From contig CBDCPE010000004.1 of the NCBI GenBank assembly GCA_965220055.1, positions 1,178,001 to 1,242,000 of the forward strand: a DNA stretch of 64,000 bases, read 5' to 3'. The stretch is from Bin87 sp965220055. GTDB lineage: Bacteria > Chloroflexota > Dehalococcoidia > Lucifugimonadales > UBA3495. Both the position numbers and the translations under genes were made by a program. The number at the start of each line of letters is the position of its first letter. Within the stretch, counting starts at the first letter, position 1. Shown here in pieces: positions 40,798 to 49,566 of this stretch. Below the pieces are notes generated by a model. The model saw only the letters and a list, made by a program, of their open reading frames with translations. It ran no database searches and had not been told where the DNA came from.

Positions 40798-41595
40798 ATG
40801 CCGTACGCAGAGATCAACGGAACGCAGATGTTTTACGAGAGCCACGGCGAGGGGCCGGCGCTGGTGTTTGCCCACGGTCGAGGCGGCAGCCACCTGAGCT
40901 GGTGGCAGCAGGTAGCAGCATTCCAGCATGAATATCGGTGCGTCACGTTTGACCATCGCGGCTGGGGATTGACGCTCGGCACCGGCAAACTGCCGGAACC
41001 AGCAACGTTCGTCGCCGACCTGGAAGCGCTCTTGGACCACCTTGAGATCGAGCGGGCGGTACTGGTAGCGCAGTCCATGGGCGGCGTAACGAGCCTGGGG
41101 TTCGCGCTGGCGCATCCGGAGCGGGTGACCGGCCTGGTGCTGGCGGACACGACGGGAGGGATCGGCGATCCGTCAGTGGTGTCGCTGCTAGAAGACGTAC
41201 ATCCGCCGGAGGACCCGCTGCGCCGGGCACTGAGCGACGGGTTCATCGAAAGCCAACCGGAGTTGACCTTCCTGTTCGGATCGATCGGCAGGATGAACCC
41301 GCCCATGCCGGTGAGCATCGTATCCGGACTGTTCCGGAACCCGGCTGGGCCGCAGGCGGCTGACCTGGCGGGGTTTGCGGCGCCGACGCTACTGGTGGTC
41401 GGAGAAGAGGACCGCATATTCCCGCCGAATGTGATCGAGGCGGCGCACCGACTGATACCCGGGAGCCGGCTGGAGGTGGTGGCCGGGGCCGCGCATTCGA
41501 CCCACTTCGAGCAGGCGGCGATCTTCAATCGATTGCTGGCCGGGTTCCTGGCGGAAGTTGGCGTGGGGACGGTGGGTGTCGCGGCGGACGATTAG
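40798..41595 (+). CDS. Alpha/beta hydrolase
   Basis: 265 aa. Oxyanion segment FAHGRGGSHLSWWQQ, DHRGWG, nucleophile elbow AQSMGGV, acid in VVGEEDRIFPP, and His in VAGAAHSTHFEQA. It belongs to the esterase/enol-lactonase/haloperoxidase-like group; the substrate is unknown. AGGGAGGCGC precedes the ATG. It follows tenA by 67 bases on the same strand. Confidence 0.88.
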   Translation: MPYAEINGTQMFYESHGEGPALVFAHGRGGSHLSWWQQVAAFQHEYRCVTFDHRGWGLTLGTGKLPEPATFVADLEALLDHLEIERAVLVAQSMGGVTSLGFALAHPERVTGLVLADTTGGIGDPSVVSLLEDVHPPEDPLRRALSDGFIESQPELTFLFGSIGRMNPPMPVSIVSGLFRNPAGPQAADLAGFAAPTLLVVGEEDRIFPPNVIEAAHRLIPGSRLEVVAGAAHSTHFEQAAIFNRLLAGFLAEVGVGTVGVAADD

Positions 41596-41630
41596 AGCGC
41601 AGTCGATCGACAGCGGCAAGGGCCGAAAAA

Positions 41631-41658
41631 GTAGGGGCGGATGATTATCCGCCCCTAC
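41631..41658. repeat. Family B palindromic repeat
   Basis: Near-perfect palindrome with arms GTAGGGGCGGAT and ATCCGCCCCTAC, between convergent genes; it could also stop transcription. Confidence 0.8.
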
Positions 41659-41689
41659 GATGCTATGCCGGATACCTGAAGACAGGTGA

Positions 41690-42811
41690 TTAGAAGGGAA
41701 GGTGCTCTGCGATGTCGTTCTCGGTGCGGAATGGGCCCCATTCCCGCGGCACGTTGAGGAGGCGATTCTCCAGATCGTCGACGCTGTTCTGGCCGCAGTA
41801 GGCCATGGCGCGGTTGAATTCCTCGCGGAGGAGTTCCAGCATGTGGTGGACGCCCTCGGCTCCGTTGACGGCGAGGGCCCAGTAGAGGGGCCGGCCGACC
41901 GCGACCGCCTTGGCTCCCAAAGCCAGAGCCTTGAGCACATCGCTGCCACGACGCACGCCGGAGTCGACGTAGACCTCGGCTTTGTCCCCGCAGGCGGCGA
42001 CGATTTCGGGCACCATTTCGATGCTGGACATGGTGCTATCGAGCTGGCGACCACCGTGAGTAGAGACCAAGACCCCGTTGACGCCGTGGTCGACAGCCAT
42101 ACGAGCGTCTTCGGCGACGCGAACCCCTTTGAGCACGAGAGGAAGGTCGGTAAGGCCGCGGAGCCAATCGATTTCGTCCCAAGTCAGCGGGGGAGACTGA
42201 GGCATTTCCCAACGGGGTGATTCGTCGGTTCCACTGACCGCGGCCAATTGGTCTTGCTGCGCACGGAAGTTACCGAGTTCGCCGGGCCGCTCATAACGGT
42301 TACGAATGTCCCGTTCCTTGGGGCTCGGGGCGGGAGTGTCGACGGTGAGGACGATGGCGCGGAAGCCGGCGGCCTCAGCGCGCTTGACCAAGTTTTCGGT
42401 GATGTCGTAGCCGCGGTGGTAAAGCTGGAACCACAGAGGGCCGGTGCCCGCCTCCGCGATCTCCTCCATACTACAGTTGGACGAGGTGCTGCACATCATC
42501 AGGGTGTTGGACATGCCGGCACCGCGAGCAGTTGCGCACTCCGCTTCCGGATGGGCGTTGCCGTGGCCACCGGCGGGGGAGATCATTACGGGGAAGCTGA
42601 TGTCCTGGCCGAGGACGGTGGTGGAGACTTTCCGCTCGGTAGTGTCGCGCATGAAACGCGGGCGCAGGGTCAGCGCTTCGAAAGCGGAACGATTACGGGC
42701 GGTGGTGAATTCGTCCATCGAACCGGCTTCGATGAACTCCCAGTTGTTGTGGGGCAACACCTGTTTCGCCCGAGCCTCGTAGTCGTAAAGGTTAATGGGG
42801 TCCATTCTCAT
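41690..42811 (-). CDS. FMN-dependent 2-hydroxyacid oxidase/dehydrogenase
   Basis: 373 aa. The family signature appears as VSTHGGRQLDST near residue 254 with the catalytic His (the usual SNHGGRQLD has Thr for Asn). FMN-site segments ISPAGGHGNAHPEAE, QLYHRGYDITENLVKRAEAAG, VLTVDTP, VDSGVRRGSDVLKALALGA and VAVGRPLYWA are present. It oxidises an L-2-hydroxyacid such as lactate or glycolate; acceptor and substrate are not fixed. The ATG has GGAG seven bases upstream. LutABC elsewhere in the window gives a second lactate route. Confidence 0.92.
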   Translation of the reverse strand: MRMDPINLYDYEARAKQVLPHNNWEFIEAGSMDEFTTARNRSAFEALTLRPRFMRDTTERKVSTTVLGQDISFPVMISPAGGHGNAHPEAECATARGAGMSNTLMMCSTSSNCSMEEIAEAGTGPLWFQLYHRGYDITENLVKRAEAAGFRAIVLTVDTPAPSPKERDIRNRYERPGELGNFRAQQDQLAAVSGTDESPRWEMPQSPPLTWDEIDWLRGLTDLPLVLKGVRVAEDARMAVDHGVNGVLVSTHGGRQLDSTMSSIEMVPEIVAACGDKAEVYVDSGVRRGSDVLKALALGAKAVAVGRPLYWALAVNGAEGVHHMLELLREEFNRAMAYCGQNSVDDLENRLLNVPREWGPFRTENDIAEHLPF

Positions 42812-42863
42812 GGGGATACTCCGGGCGTTGACTGGATCGGGAAGTCAACTGTTGGGATGCCGC

Positions 42864-42892
42864 AGAGTAGCATCACAGGTTTAGCCTGACAA
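42864..42892 (-). promoter_or_regulatory. Promoter of the FMN oxidase gene
   Basis: Minus strand -35 TTGTCA (42887-42892), 17 bases, TGC-extended -10 TACTCT (42864-42869). It overlaps the 3' end of the gene at 42873. Confidence 0.65.
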
Positions 42893-43361
42893 TAGCATCG
42901 GCGACGTCCGGGAGCATTCTGTACTCGTCGGCCTGCGAGTCGAAAGACATTGGGTGGGGCAGGGACACATTGTGAACGCGCCGGATCCGTCTCACGGCGT
43001 GCCCTTGCGAAGAAAGGCGGCCGGACAGTTGGCGCACGGTCAGGTGCATTTCTTCCAGCAAAGCCTGGCGAGACAGAACGTAGCCCGCGCTTTGGGCAAC
43101 TCTTTGATAGATTTCCCTGGCATCAGCGGCCAAGAAGCCCCAAAAAGTTCGGACATGTTCAATGGTCCAACGACCTTCAGGGACGGGTGACGACGCGCTT
43201 GGCTGGACATCGTCAGGAGGTTCCGCAGGCACGATCACCACGGATGTTTCGGTATTTTGAACAACAGGCAAAGGGACACCAGCATCTCCGACCGCAAGTT
43301 GTCGCATCGCAACGATCACTTCATCGGCATCGCCTTCAAATGTCAGGGCAACCTTTACCAT
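42873..43361 (-). CDS. Unrecognised small protein, possible winged-helix regulator
   Basis: 162 aa. A short N-terminal beta-alpha segment (VKVALTFEGDADEVIVAMRQL) and a Pro/Ser linker lead to a helical domain: HVRTFWGFLAADAREIYQRVAQSAGYVLSRQALLEEMHLTVRQLSGRLSSQGHAVRRI, which looks like a winged helix-turn-helix with ALLEEMHLTVRQLSGRLSS as the HTH. It could be a DNA-binding regulator; the target is unknown, though the FMN oxidase promoter begins inside its 3' end. GAGGT precedes the ATG and a clear promoter lies upstream. Confidence 0.65.
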   Translation of the reverse strand: MVKVALTFEGDADEVIVAMRQLAVGDAGVPLPVVQNTETSVVIVPAEPPDDVQPSASSPVPEGRWTIEHVRTFWGFLAADAREIYQRVAQSAGYVLSRQALLEEMHLTVRQLSGRLSSQGHAVRRIRRVHNVSLPHPMSFDSQADEYRMLPDVADAIVRLNL

Positions 43362-43392
43362 TGTTTTACCTCGCGGTGTCAGTTCCGCGACA

Positions 43393-43420
43393 AGTCTAAC
43401 ACATTATTACGAGGGGTCAA
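43393..43420 (-). promoter_or_regulatory. Promoter of the gene at 42873-43361
   Basis: Minus strand TTGACC (43415-43420), 16-base spacer, TAGACT (43393-43398). Confidence 0.55.
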
Positions 43421-43469
43421 CATACGCTTTAGGTGTTGGACGGATAGACGAGTTTACAAGTATGAAACC

Positions 43470-43497
43470 AAAAGGGCGGGTTTTGAACCCGCCCTTG
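43470..43497 (-). terminator. Terminator of the por operon
   Basis: Eleven perfect pairs (AAGGGCGGGTT / AACCCGCCCTT, loop TTG). On the minus strand it is followed by TTGGTTTC, 33 bases past the porB stop. Confidence 0.7.
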
Positions 43498-43529
43498 AAC
43501 AACGTTGGCTTGACAAGCCCGAGTTGCGG

Positions 43530-44528
43530 CTATTGTCCTTCGTCGTGGGGGCCGAAGGGGACGATGCCCGGAATCCACCATTTCTCCCAAGTCTCGTCGA
43601 TGCGATCCTGGAAGAACTTGAGGTCTTCCTCGTTGAGGTGGGCGAAGCGGCCCTGGCGCTGGAGGTAATCCGTGACGGGCTTGCGCTTCCGGATGCCACG
43701 GGAGATGGCGCGCGAGGGTCCGTTAAGGATCAGTTCGTTGTCGACGATCTCGTACTGCACCCAGATGCCAGTTTCCACGGCAAGCATACCCAACTCGTGG
43801 GAGTACTTAGGGTCGTAGTCCCAACCCTTGGGGCACGGGTCAATGCTGTGGATGAAGGTCGGGCCGCCAATGGTGAGGGCGCGCCGGATCTTGTTGGTGA
43901 AGTCTGGGCCGTAGGACCCGCAGGCGGTGGCGATGTAGCGGACGTCAGGATGGCCCGCGGCCAGCATGGGGACGGTGTTCTTCTTCCAGCGGCGGTTCAT
44001 GATGCGGTGAACCTTGCCCGGAGGGGAGAAGGTGGAGTTTGCGCCCCAAGGGCTGGAGCCGGACACCTGAATGTCGGTGTTGGCGTAGGACTCGTTGTCG
44101 TAGCACAGGATGAGGAGGTTGTACTCATCGTGCTGCAGAGCGGCGGAGATGGCGGACAATCCCATGTCCACACCACCACCATCACCACAGAAGGCGATGA
44201 CATTGATGGGTTCTTCCTTCATCTTGCCTTTGCGCATGAGCGAGGCCAAGCCGGCGGCGGTGCCAGTAGCAGCGGAGCCGCTGGAGCCGAGCTGGGTGTG
44301 CATCCACGGCACGACCCACGGGGTGCTGTAGTAGGTGGTGTTGGCCACGTACATGCAACCGGTGCTGCCCACCACGATCGTGCGGGGGCCGGCGGCCTTG
44401 ATCATGAGACGCATCACGAGGGCGGATTCGCAGCCCTGGCAGGTGCGGTGCCCGGAGGTAAAGCCTTCGAACACCGGGATCTGCTTGACGCCCCTAACTT
44501 GGGGAAGGTCTTGAGTCATGGTAGTCAT
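43530..44528 (-). CDS. porB: 2-oxoacid (pyruvate):ferredoxin oxidoreductase, beta subunit
   Basis: 332 aa from the ATG at 44528 (GGAG seven bases upstream). HRTCQGCESALVMRL and VGSTGCMYV carry cluster-binding cysteines typical of PorB, and the ThDP/Mg motif is AFCGDGGGVDMGLSAISAALQHDEYNLLILCYDNESYANTDIQ. It holds ThDP and a 4Fe-4S cluster and releases CO2 and acetyl-CoA from pyruvate with reduction of ferredoxin. It is the last gene of porGD-porA-porB. Pyruvate specificity is inferred from the family. Confidence 0.9.
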   Translation of the reverse strand: MTTMTQDLPQVRGVKQIPVFEGFTSGHRTCQGCESALVMRLMIKAAGPRTIVVGSTGCMYVANTTYYSTPWVVPWMHTQLGSSGSAATGTAAGLASLMRKGKMKEEPINVIAFCGDGGGVDMGLSAISAALQHDEYNLLILCYDNESYANTDIQVSGSSPWGANSTFSPPGKVHRIMNRRWKKNTVPMLAAGHPDVRYIATACGSYGPDFTNKIRRALTIGGPTFIHSIDPCPKGWDYDPKYSHELGMLAVETGIWVQYEIVDNELILNGPSRAISRGIRKRKPVTDYLQRQGRFAHLNEEDLKFFQDRIDETWEKWWIPGIVPFGPHDEGQ

Positions 44529-44538
44529 AGCGGCACTC

Positions 44539-45768
44539 CTAATCGCGCACACCAATCCAGGTGTTTTCTTGCTCGACCCGTCCGGAGTCGATTGAGTCCT
44601 GGACCATGGAGGTCATCTCTTCCACGTCGCGGACCAGGATTTCCCGGCCGCCGAGGCCGGCGATAAAGCTCTGCATGAGCGGTCGGCTGTCCAGAGTGTA
44701 CAGGGCGGAACGGATTTCATTGAACAGCACGCCTCCGTAGGAGGGCGAGCCGTAAGAGTAGTCTCGGTCGATGACACCGACGGCCTTACAATGGCTGAGG
44801 GCTTCACGGATCTCATCGGTGGCGAAGGGGCGGAAGAACTTGACGCGGACAAAGCCGACCTTCTGGCCCTGCTCGCGCATGCGTCGAACGGCGACGCGGA
44901 CGGGCATGGCAAGGGTCCCCATGCCGACGAATACGATGTCGGCGTCCTCGGTCATGTACTCTTCGATGAACGGACTGTCGTCACCGCGACCGAAGAGTTG
45001 CTTGAACTCATCGTAGGCTTCCCGGATCACATCGCTGCTGCGGCGCATGGCGTCGTCGGTCTGGCGACGGATTTCCATGAGCCAGTCCTCGTTGACCTGC
45101 GGCGCAACGGTAATGGGGTTGTCGGGATGCAGTTGGAGGCGGCCCCGGTCGTACTGAGGCAGGAACTGGTCAACCTGCTCCTGGGTGGGCACGTGCACGA
45201 TGGCCTGGGAGTGGGTAAGGAAGGAGCCGTCGCAGGAGATGGCCATTGGCAAGAAGACTCGGGGGTCTTCGGCGATACGCCAAGCGAGGAGGGCGATGTC
45301 CAAGGCCTCCTGGGCCGTTCCGACCCAATAGAGCATCCAGCCGAGGTCGCGCACGGCCATGGCGTCGTTGTGTTCGACACCGAAAGCACCCGGATCGTCG
45401 AGGGCACGGTTACCGACCATTGCGACGACGGGGAGGCGGAGGCCAGCGGTTACAGTGATGGCCTCAAAGGCGTAGAACCAGCCCACGCCACTGGACCCGC
45501 AGAAGGTGCGGGCACCGACGGCGGAGGCGTGCTTGACGATTTCGAACTGGGAGTGCTCGCTCTCGGCGACGATGAAGTCACAGTCGAGAGCGCCGTCGGC
45601 CTTGAGCTTGGACACGTACTGCATAACCGTGTCGTAGGGCCGGATGGGGTAAGCGGTGATCACGTCGACGTCGGCGAGGGAGCAAGCGATAGCAATGGCT
45701 TCGCTGCCACTGATGAGCTCTTCGCGCTCCTGAGGACGCTCGGTCTGGGGGAGTGTTTCGGTGGCCAT
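44539..45768 (-). CDS. porA: 2-oxoacid (pyruvate):ferredoxin oxidoreductase, alpha subunit
   Basis: 409 aa. LISGSEAIAIACSLADVDVITAYPIRPYDTVMQYVSKL is the N-terminal pyrimidine-binding domain; FVGMGTLAMPVRVAVRRMREQGQKVGFVRVKFFRPF is the transketolase-C-like domain. The ATG overlaps the porGD stop (TGATG). The gene ends 11 bases before porB. It forms the ThDP site together with porB. Confidence 0.92.
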   Translation of the reverse strand: MATETLPQTERPQEREELISGSEAIAIACSLADVDVITAYPIRPYDTVMQYVSKLKADGALDCDFIVAESEHSQFEIVKHASAVGARTFCGSSGVGWFYAFEAITVTAGLRLPVVAMVGNRALDDPGAFGVEHNDAMAVRDLGWMLYWVGTAQEALDIALLAWRIAEDPRVFLPMAISCDGSFLTHSQAIVHVPTQEQVDQFLPQYDRGRLQLHPDNPITVAPQVNEDWLMEIRRQTDDAMRRSSDVIREAYDEFKQLFGRGDDSPFIEEYMTEDADIVFVGMGTLAMPVRVAVRRMREQGQKVGFVRVKFFRPFATDEIREALSHCKAVGVIDRDYSYGSPSYGGVLFNEIRSALYTLDSRPLMQSFIAGLGGREILVRDVEEMTSMVQDSIDSGRVEQENTWIGVRD

Positions 45769-46940
45769 CAGTCATCGTCTCCGGTGAGGGCAACTTCGGA
45801 CTCAGCTTCGTATTTGCCGGGGCGGTGATAGCCGTGGCTGCGTTCGGAGTCGGCGTCGCTGGCTTTCTGGACCTGGATGAGCTCGGTCATCCATTTGTCG
45901 TAGCCGTCCTTGTCACGGGTCCAGTGTTCCCATTGGCTGTTGTTGTCGTTGAACTCGGCCTCGTTGACCATGGTGATGCAGTCGGGCACCGGGCAGACCG
46001 CTTCGCACACGGCGCAGCCGCAGCAGGCCTCCATGTTGGCGTCGTAGAGGTCGTCAGGAGTCACGTCGAAACAAGTATCGGGACACTGGAGCCAGCACAG
46101 AGTGCACTTGATGCAGGTCTCGAAGTTGATGACGGGGCGCATGGAGCGCGTGCTGAACTTCTTGAAGACCGCGTTGCGGACGGGCTCGTAGCCCTCATTG
46201 CCGCCGCGGAAGCCGCCGCCCGGCTCAATAGCCTTGATGACCAGACCTTCTTCCATTTCGTGCCAACCAGGGAGTTCAAAACTGAAGGGAGTGTCGTCGT
46301 TGCCTTCGCCAGGTTCTACCGGGCGCGAGGCGAGACGGTCGAAAGAATTGCGAGCGGAGGTCTGCTTGAGGTCACCCCAACCCTGGTCGTCGATGGCGGC
46401 GACCATGGAATCGAGGCTAACCAACTCGGGGCAAGCCTTAGCAAGAGCACCGAGGATGCGAGCGTCAGTGTGGTCGTCCTTGTACACCCAGAGGCCGGAG
46501 AAACTGGTGGACGCGGGCACGATGGCGAGGTTGTAGGCGGTGTCCTTCTGATGGATATCTTCGATCAGAGCGTCAGCCTCCTGACGGGAGGTAACGATTA
46601 CGGTTCCACCGGACTTAGTCAGGGCATTGATGGGCTGCAAGCCGTACCAGGCCCAGGACTCGATGCCCTTGCACATGGTGTCGTCGACGTTGATGGTAAC
46701 GTCAACCTCGCGGGCCTCATAAACGGCCAGGTTTTCTTCGAGTTCTTCGGGGCTGTCGGACACGATGGCGAACTGTTTGGCGGGAATGCCGTTGCGTTCA
46801 GGGGAGTCGCCGTAGCGGCCGAAAGCGGTACCTATTTTGCCTTCCTTACGGGCGGCAAAAACGATGGTGCGGACGATGTTCCGGGCCAGAGTTTTTTGAA
46901 AAATCCCCCGGTACACCACCTCCACTGCCACTGTGCTCAT
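45768..46940 (-). CDS. porG: Pyruvate:ferredoxin oxidoreductase, fused gamma and delta (ferredoxin) subunits
   Basis: 390 aa. Residues 1-190 are the gamma domain (GIFQKTLARNIVRTIVFAARKEGKIGTAFGRYGDSPERNGIPAKQF). A middle linker follows, and a delta 2[4Fe-4S] ferredoxin domain is near residue 295: CIKCTLCWLQCPDTC and CCGCAVCEAVCPVPDC. A charged tail closes the protein. Fusion of G and D is known in POR families. It is the first gene of the operon; GAGGAGG precedes the ATG and an extended -10 lies at 46973. Confidence 0.9.
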   Translation of the reverse strand: MSTVAVEVVYRGIFQKTLARNIVRTIVFAARKEGKIGTAFGRYGDSPERNGIPAKQFAIVSDSPEELEENLAVYEAREVDVTINVDDTMCKGIESWAWYGLQPINALTKSGGTVIVTSRQEADALIEDIHQKDTAYNLAIVPASTSFSGLWVYKDDHTDARILGALAKACPELVSLDSMVAAIDDQGWGDLKQTSARNSFDRLASRPVEPGEGNDDTPFSFELPGWHEMEEGLVIKAIEPGGGFRGGNEGYEPVRNAVFKKFSTRSMRPVINFETCIKCTLCWLQCPDTCFDVTPDDLYDANMEACCGCAVCEAVCPVPDCITMVNEAEFNDNNSQWEHWTRDKDGYDKWMTELIQVQKASDADSERSHGYHRPGKYEAESEVALTGDDD

Positions 46941-46972
46941 GTTGGGGAGGCCTCCTCGGTGATTGATGCGGC

Positions 46973-46981
46973 ATTATAGCA
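46973..46981 (-). promoter_or_regulatory. Extended -10 promoter of the por operon
   Basis: Minus strand TGC-TATAAT (-10 at 46973-46978); no convincing -35; leader about 25-30 bases. Confidence 0.55.
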
Positions 46982-47028
46982 TGGGCCGATACTGAATACC
47001 GGGGGCCGAAACACGCACACCTGAACTT

Positions 47029-47772
47029 TCATTCACCACGATGTTGGCGATATTGAACGTACAGCGAGACCGCTTGCTTCAGGGTGGCGGATCCGGTTCG
47101 TATGTCGCCGTTGATCGGAATCCCGTGCTTAGTTTTCAGGCCCAAATTTTGGTCTCGGGAAGAGTACGCCAGCCGGTTCAGTAAGTTTCGACACTCATCG
47201 CGGTCAAAATGATCGTCCAGGTCTCCTTCAAACTGCGCTACACGCTTACAGTTGCTCACGCGGCTACGGATCGTAGTGTCACCCATTCGTCGCATTTCAC
47301 GTAGGTATCGAGCGAATGCATCCCAATTTGTCGGCGGTTTATTTGCAGTCACGTTCGCCACTGTTTGCGATTCGGTGGAGCGTCTCATTCGTGCCGAATG
47401 CATGTAGCGCGCGCGACGGCTATCTTCCTTGACTTGTCTCAATCGGCCAGCCTCGGCCGTGGCGTCGATTGCGTCCAATAGACGCTCGATCGAATCGAGG
47501 GCACGGTCAGTATCGTCGTCATCGAAAGATCTGCTGTTATGAGCCCAGTCGTTGCGGATATCCCTGATTTCATAAAGCAAGTTTTTGACCCTGTACCCGA
47601 GATCTGCGTGAAACGCATCGTCCCACCGGTCAAGCATCAACCGGATTAAAGTGGATGGATCTGCATCGACTACGACGCTGGTTCTTTTGACGACAAAGGG
47701 CTGTAGACCAGCCGCGAGCTCGTTGAGCGCCTCGTCTATCACGTGTCGATTGTTGGAGAACCCGAAGACCAT
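47029..47772 (-). CDS. Swt1-type HEPN-domain protein
   Basis: 247 aa from the ATG at 47772. The N-terminal domain ends EIRDIRNDWAHNSRSF, and R-N-D-W-A-H is the R-x4-H motif of RNase-active HEPN domains of the Swt1 group. The C-terminal part (NWDAFARYLREMRRMGDTTIRSRVSNCKRVAQFEGDLDDHF; PINGDIRTGSATLKQAVSLYVQYR) recalls a module found in restriction and phage-linked proteins. Its Asp/Arg-rich, Asn-rich composition differs from neighbours. GAAGAG lies just upstream. It diverges from the ThDP gene at 47864. A stand-alone defence or RNA-cleaving role is possible. Confidence 0.8.
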   Translation of the reverse strand: MVFGFSNNRHVIDEALNELAAGLQPFVVKRTSVVVDADPSTLIRLMLDRWDDAFHADLGYRVKNLLYEIRDIRNDWAHNSRSFDDDDTDRALDSIERLLDAIDATAEAGRLRQVKEDSRRARYMHSARMRRSTESQTVANVTANKPPTNWDAFARYLREMRRMGDTTIRSRVSNCKRVAQFEGDLDDHFDRDECRNLLNRLAYSSRDQNLGLKTKHGIPINGDIRTGSATLKQAVSLYVQYRQHRGE

Positions 47773-47818
47773 TGCCACTCTTCACGTTAAGAAGTGTCCT
47801 GTCGCTATTCTGGCCCTA

Positions 47819-47827
47819 TGTTACACT
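47819..47827 (+). promoter_or_regulatory. Extended -10 promoter of the ThDP gene at 47864
   Basis: TGT-TACACT, -10 at 47822-47827; weak -35; leader about 30 bases with GAAAAGGAG. Confidence 0.5.
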
Positions 47828-47863
47828 GCCGAGCGATTTGTTCGAGAAAAGGAGCGTTTGGCG

Positions 47864-49561
47864 ATGGCCCAGCGAATGAAGGCCGGGGAGGCGGTGATTG
47901 AGCTGCTGCGGCAGGAAGGAGTGAGCAAGATTTTCGGTATTGTGGGCTCGTCTTTCCTGGATGTGCTGGACCCGCTTTACGACCGCGACGACATGGAGTT
48001 CGTTGGGGTGCGGCATGAGCAGGGCGCGGCATTGATGGCCGACGGGTACAGCCGGATTGCCGGTGCTCCGTCGGTCTGCCTGGTTACCAACGGGCCGGGC
48101 GTGCTGAACCTGACTTACGGCATCGCATCAGCGTATGTGGCGCACTCGCCGGTGGTGGTGCTGGCGCCGTCGGCTTCGCGGGACCACCAGCACCTGGACT
48201 CGACGCAGGAATTCGACCAGGTGGCGTTGTTTGAACCGATCACCAAAGCCAGCTTTTCCATCAACAAAGTAGAACGGCTGCCCGACGCGCTGCGGCAGGC
48301 ATTCCGGATCGCAACATCGGGGAAGATGGGGCCGGTGCTGGTGGACATTCCACGGGACCTGCTGCCGGGAGCAGAGGTTGACGTGGACCTGATGGTACCT
48401 GAGGCGTATCGAACGGGACAAGGACGTTCGCGGGGAGACCGGGCGCAGGTTGAGGCGGCGGCACGGGAGATACTGGCGGCGAAACGGCCAGTGATCGTGG
48501 CCGGCGGCGGAGTGGAATGGAGCCTGGCTGACGGCGCAGTAGCACGGCTGTCAGTGCTGACTGGCGCGCCGATTGTCACGTCGTACGGGCGGGCGGACGC
48601 AGTTCCCAACGATCATCCCAATTATCTGGGGCACCTGGGACGCCTGGGGGCGCAGGAAGCGATCGACGCGACCCGCAATGCCGACGTGATCGTGGCGGCG
48701 GGAACACGGCTAGGTCAGTCAACGACGTTCTTTGACAACCGGTATATACCGGCCGACGCGCGGATCGTGCATATCGAGATTGACCCGAAAGAGATCGGGA
48801 GGATCTATCCCATCGCGGTGGGCGTCGAGGGCGACGTGGGCGCGGTGGTGGAGGAGATCAGCGGGATCGTCGCCGAGGCTGAGCTCAGGCCGGACCCGGA
48901 ATGGAAGAGCCGGGTGGCAGGGTGGAACGCGGCGAGGGCTGCACGGCTGGCTGCGGAGGGAGAGCTGACCGGGGACTACATCAAGCCGCAGCGGGTGTAC
49001 GCAGAGCTGCGGAAGGTGATGCCGAGGGACGCCATCATTGCGCTGGACGCGGGGTTGACGCCGAACTTCGGGCAGGACCGGCTGAACTACTACCAACCAC
49101 GCAGCCTGATCATGGCACTGGACCTGGGCGGATTGGGGTTCAGCTTCCCGGCTTCCATTGGGGCTAACTTTGCAGCGCCGGAGCGGCCGGTGGTGAATTT
49201 CAACGGCGACGGCGGATTCCTCTTTAATGCGCAGGAATTTGAGACCGCAGTGCGCTACGGGTTGAAGAACATCTCCGTGGTGATGAACAACGACTGCTGG
49301 GGATCTGAAAAGGCGTACCAGAAGTACGCGTTCAACGAGCGGTACGTGGGTGCGGACACGGTGAACCCCCGGTTCGACAAGTATGCGGAGCTGTTCGGCG
49401 GGACCGGATTTTATGTCGACCGGCCGGAGGACATAGCCGAGGTGTTCGCGCAGGCGCTGGCGGTGGACGGGCCGAGCATCATCGAGATACCGACGGATCC
49501 AGACGAGATGCCGAGACCGGCGCGGCTGGCCGAAGTGCAGGCGCCGGCGTCGGGTGGATAG
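47864..49561 (+). CDS. ThDP-dependent enzyme, acetolactate synthase/sulfoacetaldehyde acetyltransferase-like
   Basis: 565 aa from the ATG at 47864. E52 in GVRHEQGAALMADGYSR activates ThDP; the ThDP/Mg motif is FNGDGGFLFNAQEFETAVRYGLKNISVVMNNDCWG. The central domain has PVIVAGGGVEWS and IVHIEIDPKEIGRIYPIAVGVEGD, typical of the AHAS-like group. AHAS FAD-site residues are not obvious, so a non-AHAS function such as Xsc or oxalyl-CoA decarboxylase-like is possible. The next gene starts 5 bases later. Confidence 0.85.
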   Translation: MAQRMKAGEAVIELLRQEGVSKIFGIVGSSFLDVLDPLYDRDDMEFVGVRHEQGAALMADGYSRIAGAPSVCLVTNGPGVLNLTYGIASAYVAHSPVVVLAPSASRDHQHLDSTQEFDQVALFEPITKASFSINKVERLPDALRQAFRIATSGKMGPVLVDIPRDLLPGAEVDVDLMVPEAYRTGQGRSRGDRAQVEAAAREILAAKRPVIVAGGGVEWSLADGAVARLSVLTGAPIVTSYGRADAVPNDHPNYLGHLGRLGAQEAIDATRNADVIVAAGTRLGQSTTFFDNRYIPADARIVHIEIDPKEIGRIYPIAVGVEGDVGAVVEEISGIVAEAELRPDPEWKSRVAGWNAARAARLAAEGELTGDYIKPQRVYAELRKVMPRDAIIALDAGLTPNFGQDRLNYYQPRSLIMALDLGGLGFSFPASIGANFAAPERPVVNFNGDGGFLFNAQEFETAVRYGLKNISVVMNNDCWGSEKAYQKYAFNERYVGADTVNPRFDKYAELFGGTGFYVDRPEDIAEVFAQALAVDGPSIIEIPTDPDEMPRPARLAEVQAPASGG

Positions 49562-49566
49562 TGATC

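Noticed and set aside
43257..46979. Long plus-strand frames antisense to the por genes
   Set aside because: The minus strand carries complete, motif-bearing POR subunits; the antisense frames show no domain and no SD.
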